From Rheum nobile (lineage: Eukaryota; Streptophyta; Magnoliopsida; Caryophyllales; Polygonaceae), in contig WOAB01000110.1 of NCBI GenBank assembly GCA_027886185.1, positions 372,001-436,000 of the forward strand: DNA of 64,000 nucleotides. The letters run 5' to 3'. Of this stretch, positions 1 through 11,190 are shown one piece after another. Under the pieces are notes generated by a model, which did no database searches, had not been told where the DNA came from, and saw only the letters and a program-made list of their open reading frames with translations. The number at the start of each line of letters is the position of its first letter. Position 1 is the first letter of the stretch. The position numbers and the translations under genes are program-made.

Positions 1-2
1 GG

Positions 3-352
3 TACAAGAGGCTTTGCTCTAGCTGCCCATTCCACGGGTACGCCAAGCAGGATCTTGTTCTCTATTTACACAATGGTCTGCTGGACCAGGAGAGACGGAT
101 GGTTGACGCTGCATGCGGTGGAAGCATCCTGAATCTGACACCAGACGCAACCATGGAGAGATTCCAGGAGATGAGTGAGAGCACCAGGAGTTTCGGGAAG
201 ACATACCAGAGAAAGGCGGTCAATGCTGTGCCCCCTGCCGGACCAAGCCCAGTGTTGACCGAGTTAGCCGAGCTGAAAGAGATGGTAAAGAGGATGGCGA
301 ACCAGAATGCCCCTCAACAAGTTAAAGCATGTGGGCTTTGCGCTGATCAACA
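3..352 (+). pseudogene. LTR-retrotransposon gag fragment
   Basis: The frame starting at base 3 is open from the left edge and reads as the C-terminal half of a plant retrotransposon gag protein. It contains the recognisable stretches HGYAKQDLVLYLHNGL, ERRMVDAACGGS and ILNLTPDATMERFQEM, then AELKEMVKRMANQ and CGLCAD. These match the Retrotrans_gag region that precedes the zinc knuckle in many Gypsy-class plant elements; the CGLC residues would begin the knuckle region. The homology stops near base 352, and no protease or polymerase follows, so this is a truncated remnant. No LTR or primer site is visible beside it. The 5' part lies outside the window. The element class is assigned from recalled family features, not from a search. 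Confidence 0.7.
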
Positions 353-640
353 GTCAAGAATGTCGCTGACTATTTCGGTCCAACTGAAGAGGCTGATTTT
401 CATTCAACGTTTAGTTTCTATAATCCTATGATTATTGTTCTTACACAAGCTGAATTGAACGAAACTGGGCTTGAAGAAATGTTTATACAATATGGCCATG
501 ATCGTTATTTACGTATCGATTCATTGTCTAATGAAGAACATAATTACATCACATGGCGCAACAGTGATGTAAATATATGGATTGAAGGTGAAGGGAGAGA
601 GTATTTGCTGAAATTCAGTAGTAAATGCGTGTTAGCATGA
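353..640 (+). CDS. Unrecognised ORF directly after the gag fragment
   Basis: The frame is open from about base 347 to a TGA at 638-640, with an internal ATG at 428. The product has the look of ordinary protein: VADYFGPTEEADFHS before the ATG, then LNETGLEEMFIQYGHD and ITWRNSDVNIWIEGEG. I do not recognise a family. Because the open frame continues upstream of the ATG and begins where the gag homology ends, it could be an exon of a larger gene, or sequence joined to gag by recombination. An AG just before base 353 could serve as a splice acceptor. The downstream acidic ORF starts 22 bases after the stop, so the two could be exons of one gene. Function unknown. Confidence 0.3.
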   Translation, partial: VKNVADYFGPTEEADFHSTFSFYNPMIIVLTQAELNETGLEEMFIQYGHDRYLRIDSLSNEEHNYITWRNSDVNIWIEGEGREYLLKFSSKCVLA

Positions 641-661
641 CAACTTTCGTGTATTTATGAT

Positions 662-1165
662 ATGGAGTATGAAATATCCGGACTTCAACTTTGGGCTGTA
701 TTGGATGAATTTACAAAGATTAATCGTCTACCTTGGCAACACTTGAATGGGAGGCAGGTTGTTATTAATTTGTCAGATGAAGAAGGAGAAGACGAAGAAG
801 AACAAGCAGAAGAAGAAGAAGCAGAAGAAGAAGAAGAAGAAGAAGAAGAAGAAGAAGAAGAAGAAGAAGAAGAAGAAGAAGAAGAAGAAGAAGAAGAAGA
901 AGAAGAAGAAGAAGAAGAAGGAGAAGAAGAAGGAGAAGCAGAAGGAGAAGCAGAAGGAGAAGCAGAAGGAGAAGCAGAAGGAGAAGCAGAAGGAGAAGCA
1001 GAAGGAGAAGCAGAAGAAGAAGCAGAAGAAGAAGCAGAAGAAGAAGCAGAAGAAGAAGCAGAAGAAGAAGCAGAAGAAGAAGCAGAAGAAGAAGAAGAAG
1101 AAGAAGAAGAAGAAGAAGAAGAAGAAGAAGAAGAGGAAGATGAGCCTTTTGAAGAACATGAATAA
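662..1165 (+). CDS. Hypothetical acidic protein with long Glu-rich tail
   Basis: An ATG at 662 opens a 167-codon frame. The first 40 or so residues are complex (MEYEISGLQLWAVLDEFTK, then INRLPWQHLNGRQVVINL). The rest is almost pure Glu with Gly and Ala interruptions, encoded by a GAA/GCAGAA/GGAGAA microsatellite, and it ends FEEHE before the stop. All three frames through the repeat stay open for the trivial reason that the repeat has period 3, so length is not evidence of coding. The complex head is the only support. It may be the last exon of the gene that includes the preceding ORF. No family is recognised. Confidence 0.25.
   Translation: MEYEISGLQLWAVLDEFTKINRLPWQHLNGRQVVINLSDEEGEDEEEQAEEEEAEEEEEEEEEEEEEEEEEEEEEEEEEEEEEEEEGEEEGEAEGEAEGEAEGEAEGEAEGEAEGEAEEEAEEEAEEEAEEEAEEEAEEEAEEEEEEEEEEEEEEEEEEDEPFEEHE
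776..1136. repeat. (GAA)n-derived microsatellite/minisatellite
   Basis: There are pure GAA runs at both ends. The centre holds higher-order repeats, first of GAAGCAGAAGGA type (about seven copies) and then of GAAGCAGAAGAA type (about seven copies). The purine-only strand could form triplex structures and is probably unstable in length. Confidence 0.95.
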
Positions 1166-1452
1166 TAAATTGCTAAGAATTTGTCATGTTTTATATTATT
1201 TTAAAGTTATTTAGACTATTTAGAATTATTCTATGCCATTTCTTGTCATGTTTGGAATTAGTTTAAAGTTATTTGGAATATTTAGAATTATTCTATGTTA
1301 TTTTGTTTTGAGGACAAGTGATTGTTTGTTATATAGCATTTCTTAAATACATTTACTAAACCAATTAGTTTTGTTATTAATCAAATCATGATAATATTTA
1401 GAAACAGAGTTAAAATTTATTTACACTAATCTAAAGCAGTGCAAAATTATAA
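1166..1452. other. AT-rich spacer, no gene seen
   Basis: No gene is visible. A degenerate direct repeat of about 32 bp (AAAGTTATTT then a core TTTAGAATTATTCTATG) occurs near 1203-1234 and 1265-1297. Confidence 0.5.
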
Positions 1453-1460
1453 TCTATATA

Positions 1461-2035
1461 TATATTAAACATTATGAAGATCGTTTCATATCCAATTTAA
1501 ACTGAATTTTATTGGCCCAATAAACAAAAAATATATTATAAGTATAGCAAAATTCATGAAAAACAGTTTTATGTAATTATGTTGTACTCATCAAAATAAA
1601 TTGCATAACTGTTTAATTGAAAATTAATTAGGTTATTCTGTGGTATACAAATTATGAATAAAACTAAAACTGAAATTCATTATGAGTAAAACTTAAACTG
1701 AAAATTACTTAGGTTATTATTTGTCTGAATTCGGGTAAGGCAACTAGATATATTAAACATCATGAAGGTCATTTCATATCCAATTTAAAATGAATTTTAT
1801 TGGCCCAATAATCAAAAAAACCTATTATTATCTTAAGTATATCAGAATTCATAAAAAATAGTGTTATGCAATTATGTTGTACTCATCAAAACATATTGCA
1901 TAACTTTTTAATTGAAAATGAATTAGGTTATTCTATGGTATATAATTATGAATAAAACTTAAACTGACAAGTCATTATGAATAAAAGTAAAACTGAAAAA
2001 TACTTAGGTTATTATTTGTCTGAATTCGGGTAAGG
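1461..2035. repeat. Tandem duplication, about 290-bp unit
   Basis: Copy 1 (1461-1740) and copy 2 (1749-2035) both run from TATATTAAACAT through TTTTATTGGCCCAATAA and TGTTGTACTCATCAAAA to CTGAATTCGGGTAAGG. They differ by scattered substitutions and small indels. No coding potential is seen. Confidence 0.9.
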
Positions 2036-2310
2036 ATATTATATATTAATCTAAATTGTAAGTAGAAAAAAATATAGCATATTAATAAATCTATACGTTT
2101 TTATTTGAGCAGATATATTTCAATTAGAATCATCCATGATTATTTTATTTATGGTTGTAAAACCCGTCTAAATGAAATCTGTATAAACAAATAAGGAAAT
2201 ACATATGTTCTATATATTATTTTATATGTTAAGTTTAAAAAGAATACAACATTAAAAAAAATCAATTTGTATATATTTGTAAGTTTACAAGTCTGCACAT
2301 CCGAAAAGAT

Positions 2311-2453
2311 TATAACCTAGCAGATTGCAAAAGTATTCCAGTATTTAATATGAGCAAGATATTTTGAAGATCATATATTAATGTATTTAATATTAATATT
2401 AAAAAATAATTATAACATATATATAACCTAGCAGATTGCAAAAGTATTCCAGT
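2311..2453. repeat. 32-bp direct repeat, two copies
   Basis: The same 32 bases, starting TATAACCTAGCAGATTGC and ending TATTCCAGT, occur at 2311-2342 and 2422-2453. The 79 bases between them are AT-rich. Confidence 0.9.
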
Positions 2454-2459
2454 TCGTGG

Positions 2460-3900
2460 TTTGAAGAGAACAAGTTATCTATAATGGCTATTATGTATTG
2501 CATGAATCGGTTGTTGTGAAGAGGAAAGGGCTTTAACTTGTGAGAGAAAGCTTTAGACAAATCATTTTCAACTCATCGACAGTAACAGGTAATCTATTTT
2601 CAATGAATAATGTTCTATTTATTTTGTTTAAAGTGACAGAAAAATTAAGAATTAGATCTAGATGTGTTAAGTTTGTTGATTTAGGGTTACTAGATGTTTT
2701 TGATAGAATTATAATACTAAATACTACATGCAAAACATGATTACACACTCTGATTATAAGTAAATCTATAGATTATAGATGTCGGGGTACCTGTATGTCT
2801 CTCATTTTAAAAAAATCAGAGTTTGTCTCCAATGCTCATTATGAGTCCAATCCGAGATCTCCTATACAAAGAATATGCAGGAATATATTAGTACTTAACA
2901 TATTATAAAAAATTAAAATACTTTGGTGTACAAAATTGAAAAGATTACGTGTGACCTTACTGTAAACGATAATGCAGTATATGTGGTGTATGCGTTGTAT
3001 GTTGTTGTTTTAGTGTTGATGCCTGTAATTGCAAAAAAAAATTGAATTCAGTAAACATAATAGCAATTAAAACATAAAAACTATTAAAAAATGTCTTACC
3101 ATTCAGTATGAGTGAATTGCAATCAGAATAAGATATGTAACTTGAATATCATACCAGAAATCCTGTGATTGAAAATTATTTTAACTCAGTAAACAAAATT
3201 GTTGTATGAAATATGAAGATATATAAATTGCAAAGTGTTATAAGCATTTACCATGCAGTATGAATGAAATTAAAGTTTACTATATGTGTATATAATAAGC
3301 ATTGTAGTCATTTTGCTTATCATCTCTAGGTGAAGGCATCTTATGCAATCAGACAGTGAAAAACAAATTCAATTTTAGTCTCACAAACTATATTACAACA
3401 AATCTAATCTCTACTCAAAAGGGTCATTTATATATAATATTGTTCTGAATCTTTATGTATGAATAGGTGTATATATTAGATATTAATGATTATTGCATTT
3501 CAAATTTACTTGAAATATAAATCCTAAATATCAGTATTAAATCTATTAAAGATAGCACATATTGATTTAATACATTTCACATTCACTATCAATATTGCAT
3601 TTGATCAAAAAAACATATTTCATTTCCAGTAAAAAAGCAATCAAACAAATGAACAACTTGAACATCAAACATGATTATCTTTCTAAAATAACCCAAGTAT
3701 AATTAATGAAACAGAATTTATAACACTTTTTTTTTAGTTGATTATGCTAGGGACATACTTGCATAACAATTTTCTTAAAGCTTATATTTTTTGTATCTGA
3801 CATTGTTTGGTTGTGGAAATTGCATTTGATTGAATCCTCGAAAACAAAAAAAAATAGAATACAATGAGATGTGTAAACTCATTGACACATAGAAAAAGGA
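2460..3900. other. AT-rich Helitron leader, no gene recognised
   Basis: Short open frames on both strands (around 2533-2748) overlap each other and resemble no family. There are scattered poly-A and poly-T runs. I see nothing further that I can support. Confidence 0.4.
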
Positions 3901-3929
3901 GAAAAAGAGATTGAAATATGTGTAGAGAG

Positions 3930-4190
3930 TGAGAGAGAGAGAGGTTGGGAGAAATAGAGATAAACTTCTTACATTTATGTGCTTTGGATCTCATTCTATT
4001 ATCTGCCATGGATCCTCATCAGAGAGGTTGATGCTGTTTGAATTCTAACAAAGATAAATACAAAGACAAGGTTAGTTTGCAGGATATTGGTTGTAATCGA
4101 AGTAATAAGTCTCGGATATGGATTTGTAAATTATATAAAAAATAATTATATACTGACAAGTTGCAGAGAGAGAGAGAGAGATAGAGAGAG
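3930..4190. repeat. Short interrupted GA tracts
   Basis: Two short GA-rich tracts lie at about 3930-3945 and 4164-4192. They precede the GGGCC-motif cluster, matching the order seen in the minus-strand Helitron. Confidence 0.7.
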
Positions 4191-4303
4191 AGCAGCTGCA
4201 TTTTTATGAAAGAAATATAGGTAAATAAATACGAGGTTGAATAATAAGCCGATATAATTTAACATTGTGCCACGTAGTCGTTATAATAAAGATAGAATTA
4301 TAG

Positions 4304-4690
4304 TTATTGCTAACTGGGCCTAAAGTCAATGTTGGGCCGGCCCATGTAAAAACAAATCGATGTTTTCAGAGAATAATATTCAATTTTAAACAAGTAACGA
4401 TACCCAAATGAAATGGGCTTATAAGCCCATCGACTTCTAGGCCTATCTGTTAATGTTTTTTAATGCCATTAATTGTTGCCGTTAGTTATAGATTGGATGA
4501 CTAAGGCGAAAAAAAATTGAAATGGGCAATATATGGTTACACATTTTGGGCCGTTGTTAATGAAGCCCATACAAAAATTGGCCCACTTAGCCGTTATATA
4601 AAAGATTGAAATTATGTTATAAATGATCTGGCCTAAAGTCATTATTTAATCAAGCCTAAAAAAAACTTGGCCCACTAATCCATTAAGGCA
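4304..4690. promoter_or_regulatory. Cluster of GGGCC/TGGGC (site-II-like) motifs
   Basis: About ten copies of TGGGC, GGGCC or their complements occur in under 400 bp of otherwise AT-rich DNA, for example TTGGGCCGGCCCATG near 4332 and ATGGGCTTATAAGCCCAT near 4413. Such motifs are bound by TCP-type factors in plant promoters. Here they lie upstream of the Helitron gene, so a promoter role is an inference. The same motif is dense at 47570-50960 in the related Helitron. Confidence 0.35.
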
Positions 4691-5086
4691 AATCAATGTT
4701 TTTATCTGAATAAAAATTTAATAGTTATTGTGTTATTGAACCCGGTTTTCCTATTATTATTACTGAACCATTATAACAAATATAATTTACAGATTCAACC
4801 AGAAGATTCTAGATATTGCAGAATGAACATCGAAACACAGTATCCTAATCAATGCACACATGAAAAATTATCAAACACAGTATTGAAACAGATCTTTAAT
4901 GAATCATGGAAGAGGTTGATGGTTTAGGTTTTATTTCGAAGCAAGGTGACATAGGAGTTCAAACGAATCGAGACTGGATGAAGAACAAGCATGAATAATA
5001 TTTAAGCAAGGCATTGATTTTTTTTTTGATGATTTTTAAATCGAAAGGGAAATCCAGACAATGAAAAAAAAAGAGACATGCATACT

Positions 5087-5092
<6 letters not shown>

Positions 5093-5166
<74 letters not shown>
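5093..5166. repeat. (GA)n microsatellite
   Basis: An almost uninterrupted GA run of about 37 repeats ends shortly before the solo-LTR insertion site. Confidence 0.97.
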
Positions 5167-5169
<3 letters not shown>

Positions 5170-5193
5170 TACGCTGTTGGGGTTATGTAGCTC

Positions 5194-7718
5194 TGTAACA
5201 CCCCCAAATTCATAACCCATTTGGAAAGGCATTACCGCCAGTGATTTCGGAATTTCACCTCCGAAACCACCCAAGGCTAAACCGGATTATTCAAATCATA
5301 CATAACATTTATATAATCCATAAACCAACGGTTCAAACATAAGTCAGAGGATTACAACCCAATCCCCGTAGGATAAAACATTGTTTCAGAGTAAATACAT
5401 AGCGGAAGTCTTTAAAGGTAAAACAAGTTTTGACCATAGCGATCAACGCCAAGGATCTCAACCCGAATAAACTTATCAAAAACATTGTCCGTCATAGTCG
5501 TTCTTAGCCTTCACTGGGTGGCAACTTGTCTGATGTGCCGAATCGAACGGATGACACCAGCCAACCATGCAAGGAATAATTACGGTTGGTTAGTCTAAAT
5601 GAATAGACTAGCAAGGGAATAAAGCAGAGTGGTTCGAAGCAGTCGTATTAGGTTAGACTCATCGTTTCTCGGATAATAACCGATAACGATAGCCAACCAC
5701 CATACTTCTACTGGAATATATCAAAAGACATGATCAAGAGAAGACTCCAACGGAAATGAGTCTTATAGGAATTAATCCAAGAGAAGACTCCAAAAGAGTG
5801 AGTCTTATCGGAAGCATGATAAATGTCTGGAAAATTATAAGTTCATATATATATATACATATACATTTAAAGACTGACTGAGATGCTTCGGTCCACGACC
5901 AACCTCACCGTATAATGCGAATCACCGCATGATACGAATCCAGATCGGAAAGAGAACGTACTACATTCAAGTTAGGGCGAGTTTCCTAGCTGCACTATCA
6001 CCTAGCTGCACTACTCGCCGGAGGTAAATTAATTATGTGCACTCGGGCACTTATCTTATTTAATTCCAAAACGCTCATTCATGTTTCAAGCTTTTAAAAT
6101 CTCATCCTCGACGGATATTGAGATATAGAGAGTTGGGATTAAATCCCAGAGATTGGCACCAGCTGTTGTGCACATCTCCTATACCCGGATAGGAGAAGGT
6201 CATGACCAAAGAAAAGTATTGGGGCCTGGACATCCCATCCACTTGGTTATAAAGAAACGACTAGTACTCACTGAGAGATACTGAGTAGCGTTCCTACAAA
6301 TACTCGTTCTAACTAAGCAGTTCAGAACAGTCAATCATAATAAAGCCATTAAGGCCAACATCCTAGATATATTTCAATCTAGATCATATATATAATAGCG
6401 TTGTTCTAGCAGATATACAACCTATTATAATATTCATTTTATCTTTCCAAAGATATTTCATAAAACGATTCCAGACATGAACAATAATCAATCCAAATTA
6501 ATTAACAATTAAGCAATTGATAATTAATAGAAATATGGAATGATAAGCAAGAGCGAACCGCCACTTGCCTTGGATCTGACGAAAGCTTCGAAAGCTTAGA
6601 ATAAAAGGGTTTCCGAGTCCGGAACGGGAACAGATCCTGGATAATAAATTCATATGGAACGACCCATAACAAGACCTCAATTTAGATTCAATATCTATAT
6701 ATACGAATCTAATGGAATACGAATCAAAGAACGGGGCCTTATCCCATGCCCAACACCACAACACTCAACCGGCATGCCGCGGGGGGCGGCAGGCACATCA
6801 CCGCCGGGTGCGGCGCACAGGCAGAGGCGGCAACGAGCACAACTCACCCAAATCGAACCCCTTTGGCTTCGATTCTCCTTTGCTCGATTCTACCACCTTA
6901 TTAAGCTTCCAACAAGCTTCAAAAGCCTCCTGAGAACGGATCAAAACAAAGCCCAAACAACCACGAAAATCGGATTCAAAGTTCAGCAAAAGTCACAAAA
7001 TTTAAAGGTGAAATCAGTGGTTTGCAAGGGTTTTCTTACCAACTTTCGATCGACCTCTAGTTCGAATCGAGCTTGGCTATTTTTCTCACCCTTTTAAGCA
7101 ACACCTCACCTTCAATATGCAACTTTGATCTCGCCAAACGGATGACAGAATCGATCAGAAATCGATCTCAAAGTTCAGCTCAGGAACACGTTTTCTGGTT
7201 TTTGACAGAAAAGAGGAGGACGAAGATGGTGAGGAGTGATTTTCCAGCTTCTCCCATGGCGTCTCCTCTTCTTTTATAGCCAAAACACGAAGAGCCCTTG
7301 ATGGACAAGTATACCAAGAGGTGGACAAGCTAGTCCCCCTAGCCTTGGCGAGTCAGCACGGCCAATTTCCAAGCCCGCCAAGTTGCCTGCAGGTGCTGAT
7401 GTCCGTGCTTCTGTCAGCGGCCGCGGGGCGCGGTGAGGGCATGCCGCCAGGTGCGGTGAAGGCCCTTGGCCGACTCTCGGCCTATTTTGGCTTTATTTAC
7501 CTTAAGTGGTAAATTTACTTAACCTCGGGTTAAATATATTTGTACACGAACGAGCTTTTAAGCCAAAAATACCTTAACTGTATTTTATATTGCTCAGAAA
7601 AATATTACAGAGGCCAAACATTATACAGAATGTTCATACGTCTCCGAATTTAATCTGACTTGCAATACAGGCTTAAGAAAATTCGAAATTTATTCGTACA
7701 AATATACGGGATATTACA
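5194..7718 (-). mobile_element. Solo LTR, Gypsy-type family, inserted in Helitron
   Basis: The 2525-bp block starts TGTAACACCCCC and ends ATATTACA on the plus strand. It is flanked by a perfect 5-bp target duplication, AGCTC at 5189-5193 and 7719-7723. The inner sequence is the reverse complement of the LTR family at 28839-33522. For example, GGTCCACGACCAACCTCACCG near 5890 is the complement of a stretch near 30470, and the LTR edge GGGGGTGTTACA is shared. No internal region remains, so this is the product of LTR-LTR recombination. Its 6770-6830 and 7410-7470 parts are GC-rich and hold short frames on both strands that I do not regard as genes. Confidence 0.92.
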
Positions 7719-7723
7719 AGCTC

Positions 7724-8522
7724 AACAGAACATCCGAATACCAGATCTGCACTTCCTTTCGATTATTTTGGAGAAGAAATTGTTTTGAAGTTTTTTCCAC
7801 CAAGTTAGATGAAGAGGATGACGAAAATGAAGATGAAATCGAAAAGAAAAAAATTGTATATAAATCTGGAAAGATTAAAAGTGGTAACTCTGGAAATGGA
7901 AGGTGGTAGAAGGAGAAAATTGAAGCTTGCAATAAAAGATAGAAGGTTCGAAATGAAAAGATTGAAGGTTGGAAATGGAAAGAATTAACCCAGAACCCTA
8001 GAATTGGAAAGGGAGAGCTGAAGAGAAGAGAAGAGGCGAGACGCGGCGCATAAGAGGAAAGTGAAATGATATTAGGGTTTGTATGTTTGTTATCTGAAAA
8101 GTTTATATTGGGCTTGGGCCAACTCGATCGATCTTGGGCTTGAATTTGGTAGCAAGTGGATCTGATTAGGTTTCCGAAATGTTAAACTATATTTTGGGGC
8201 ATATGCCCATTATTATTTACAATTTTGTAATATAATGTAATAATAGAAACAATTATATATTGTTTATTTATTATATTTTTAATAAGTACATAATATTAAT
8301 TTTGTAATGTATTAGGCCTATATTTCAAAACCATGGCAACGATATATTTAATTTTTTTTTGCTATAAGTCATGTAACAAAAAACTATAAATATCTCCTTA
8401 ACTGGTTACGTATACAATTAGATATATTTTTAATATGCAAAAAAAAATCCAATTTGCGTATTACATATGAGTACTATGTAGAAAAATATAATTATAATTT
8501 CTATAAATATTTGATTATGCAG
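7724..8522 (+). other. Helitron leader before the first shared exon
   Basis: A purine-rich stretch (7800-8060) ends in CCAGAACCCTAG and AATATTAGGGTTT-like sequence. It is followed by more TGGGC/GGGCC motifs at 8108-8210, then an AT-rich piece to the splice acceptor AG at 8521-8522. It probably contains the transcription start and 5' untranslated region of the Helitron gene. No TATA box can be assigned with confidence. Confidence 0.4.
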
Positions 8523-11120
8523 GGTTTTTTTGTTATGGACGAATTAACTCGACATAACAGAGCATTGAGATTGGCTGTTATTAGAGATAAACGACAACGA
8601 ACAAATTCAAATCGATCAGGTGAATAAATTGCATTCAATTCTTTCACTGTTTTTTCGATCAATTTAAATATGAACTTGAATATGAATATTCATTATGCAG
8701 GATGTATTCCTGAAGTTAGTACCAATTCATCCGTTAGTGATCGGATCCCCATGTCTGACATTTCAAATGGTTAGTAATGTTATTTGATAAAGTCCTTATT
8801 TAATTCGATTTGAACATGTATATTGTAGTAAATGTTTGATGTTATATAATACCATAGTGTAAATTAAATTAAATAAATTTGTAACTGTTTTATAAATATG
8901 AAGATATATAATTGTGGTATTGTTTTTTTTTCTTATGCTTTAAATTGTGTAACACACACCAAAATATCACACCGTCGGCTTTGTATTTACCCCAAAGTGA
9001 TATAAACGTTCATAATTCATTTTTATCTATAAGTGTTCGAGATGAAGAAAATTACGGTATATAGTTTAAATCATTACTTTTTTGCTATGAAGTATGAATA
9101 ATTTTTTTTATTATTATCTATAATAAGCAGATAATGATATAACTATTATTTGTAGTTTAATTGCACAATGTCATGTATACAGAACAAAATCATATGCACA
9201 GTGTCGAACAAGGTATGCTATTCTTAAAAGTTCTATTAAAAAGCCTGATTTATGTATTTTAACTAATTGATTTTTATGTTCATGCACAACGTAGCTCGGC
9301 TTAGGAGGAAGTTGAAAATGAATGTTATACGACATAAGCGAAATGGAACATCCCTAAACGAATCATGTTATGAATAAAAAATCCCATTAGTTTAAAATAA
9401 CAAGTCATGTGTTAAAATCTTTAAGCAAACTTTGTGCAGGCAATGTACTTGGAAGTCTTGGCAACTCTGTACTTACCCAATCTACACCATTAGCTATTAC
9501 TGTTAATGGTTAGTTATTAATGATATATAATATTTTATATACTTTCATGCATGCATTGTCTTAATTTTTAGGTTTTCAGAACGAAAAATCATTTAATACT
9601 TAAATGTGAAGGGACAAGGAATTCATCTATTTTGCCAAGTCGTACTAATGAAGTTGACATAACAAAGGTTGAACAAGGTACGTTAGTAATCAGTAAATAT
9701 TAATTGAGTGATTTATTGCATTTCAATATTTGTAATTGTTTTCCACTGATAATTTAGCTCGACGTAAGAGGATGTTGAGAATGAATGTGATTAGGCATAA
9801 GAGACATGGAACACCATTAATTGAATCAGGTTAGCAAAAAAATCTTTAATTTAATTTTAGAGCCTTAATGAATTTTTTCCCCTTGCATCTAATTAGATAT
9901 GCATATACATTCCACATTCTTCAAAATATATGATCACTTACATATTTTCATTTCAGGAACTACCAATTCATCTGCGTTGGCAGAGTGTTCATCTACATTA
10001 CCAAATTTAGGTAATTTTATAATTAAAAGCATTTGTTTTTTGGTTTATATCCATAATAGGATCATGTTTTCCATTACATTATGATTGTTACAAATATATT
10101 GTAATGTCCATAATATAAGTTACAATAAGCACATTTTAGCGTATTATATATATGTTTTAATTTATTTGTTCAACCTTTATAAAAAGTGCTTAGGCGTAAA
10201 ACATAGTTGTTATTTTGTAATATTTGATTATATATATTTATATAATAAATGAAATTAATATATGTGTTTTTATGTAGTGTCCGCTAATCTTACGCCAACG
10301 GATTTGCATTTACCAATAGCGGATCAAATCGCTATTAACTCAGTTATACCTATAAGACTAAATGACAAGGAAAACTATGGTACCCAGATTATTATTTTAT
10401 CAAGCCGTTTTACTAAGTACTATATTACTTTTGTCTTATATCATTATGTGTAGTATGATATATGTATGTATTTTGCAGCTCCTTTACATAACGCAAGTCT
10501 TACAAATCAAGTTGACATAACAAATGTTGAACAAGGTATGATGGTAATGAGTAAATATTAATTGATTGAGTTATTGCATTTGAATAATTGTAATTATTTT
10601 TCATTGACAAATTAGCTCGACGTAAGAGGATGTTGAGAATGAATGTGCTTAGACATAAGAGGCATGGAACACCACTAATTGAACCAGGTTAGCAAAACCC
10701 CCTTAATTTTATGCTAAATCCTTAATGAAAGTTACATTGTCATCTATTTGGATATTCATATATGTTATAAATTATTTCATTGTTCAAAAAATATGACCAC
10801 TTACATATCTCAATTTCAGCAACCACTAATTCATCTGTTTTGCCAGAGTGTTCATCTACATTGCAAAATATAGGTAATTTTTTAATTAATATCATATTTT
10901 TTGTATGCATAGAAGGATACTATTTTTCGTTACATTAGGATTGTTACAAATAGTATATGAACATAAAATACGTTAAAATAAGCACATTTTAGTATATTTA
11001 ATATATATGTTACAGTTTATTTGTTCAACCTTTATTCTCTATATAACAATGAGCAACGGTACAAATCCTGTTATAGTGATGAACAGAAGAACAAGAAATC
11101 ATATTGGTAACCCGGGTAAG
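8523..11120 (+). CDS. Helitron protein N-terminal region: chain of small repeated exons
   Basis: An ATG at 8535 begins MDELTRHNRALRLAV, a strongly basic segment ending at a GT donor after 8619. The same ATG and protein start occur on the minus strand at 47374, so this start is conserved between two Helitrons. The next exon is 8701-8769 (IPEVSTNSSVSD). A TPxxLHLPxxDQ-type exon occurs near 8960-9057 and again at 10278-10379. A basic exon of ARRKRMLRMNV-RHKRHGTPL type occurs at about 9295, 9756 and 10614, and a Ser/Thr-rich exon at about 9957 and 10819. Short linker exons encoding VDITNVEQ-like peptides lie near 9650 and 10510. Exon borders are my reading of GT/AG sites and are approximate. The segment precedes the CHCG zinc-binding exon of the Rep protein. 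Confidence 0.5.
9630..10990. repeat. Direct duplication with offset of about 858 bp
   Basis: The block containing the linker exon, the basic exon and the Ser/Thr-rich exon at about 9630-10140 recurs at about 10490-10990. AGCTCGACGTAAGAGGATGT lies at 9756 and again at 10614. Introns are duplicated along with exons, with moderate divergence. Confidence 0.85.
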
Positions 11121-11190
11121 GCTGTTGTATTTTTTTCTAAAATTTTATAATATTTTTGTTTATTCTTTAACACTCATTAATATGTTATAG

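Noticed and set aside
747..1214. Lys-rich and Phe-rich frames through the GAA repeat
   Set aside because: Period-3 repeats keep every frame open; these are shadows without any complex sequence.
5002..5274. Ser/Leu-rich minus-strand frame across the GA array and LTR edge
   Set aside because: Dinucleotide repeat artefact crossing an insertion boundary.
6498..7512. Several frames of 60-150 codons on both strands
   Set aside because: They lie wholly inside the solo LTR, overlap each other and have no recognisable domain.
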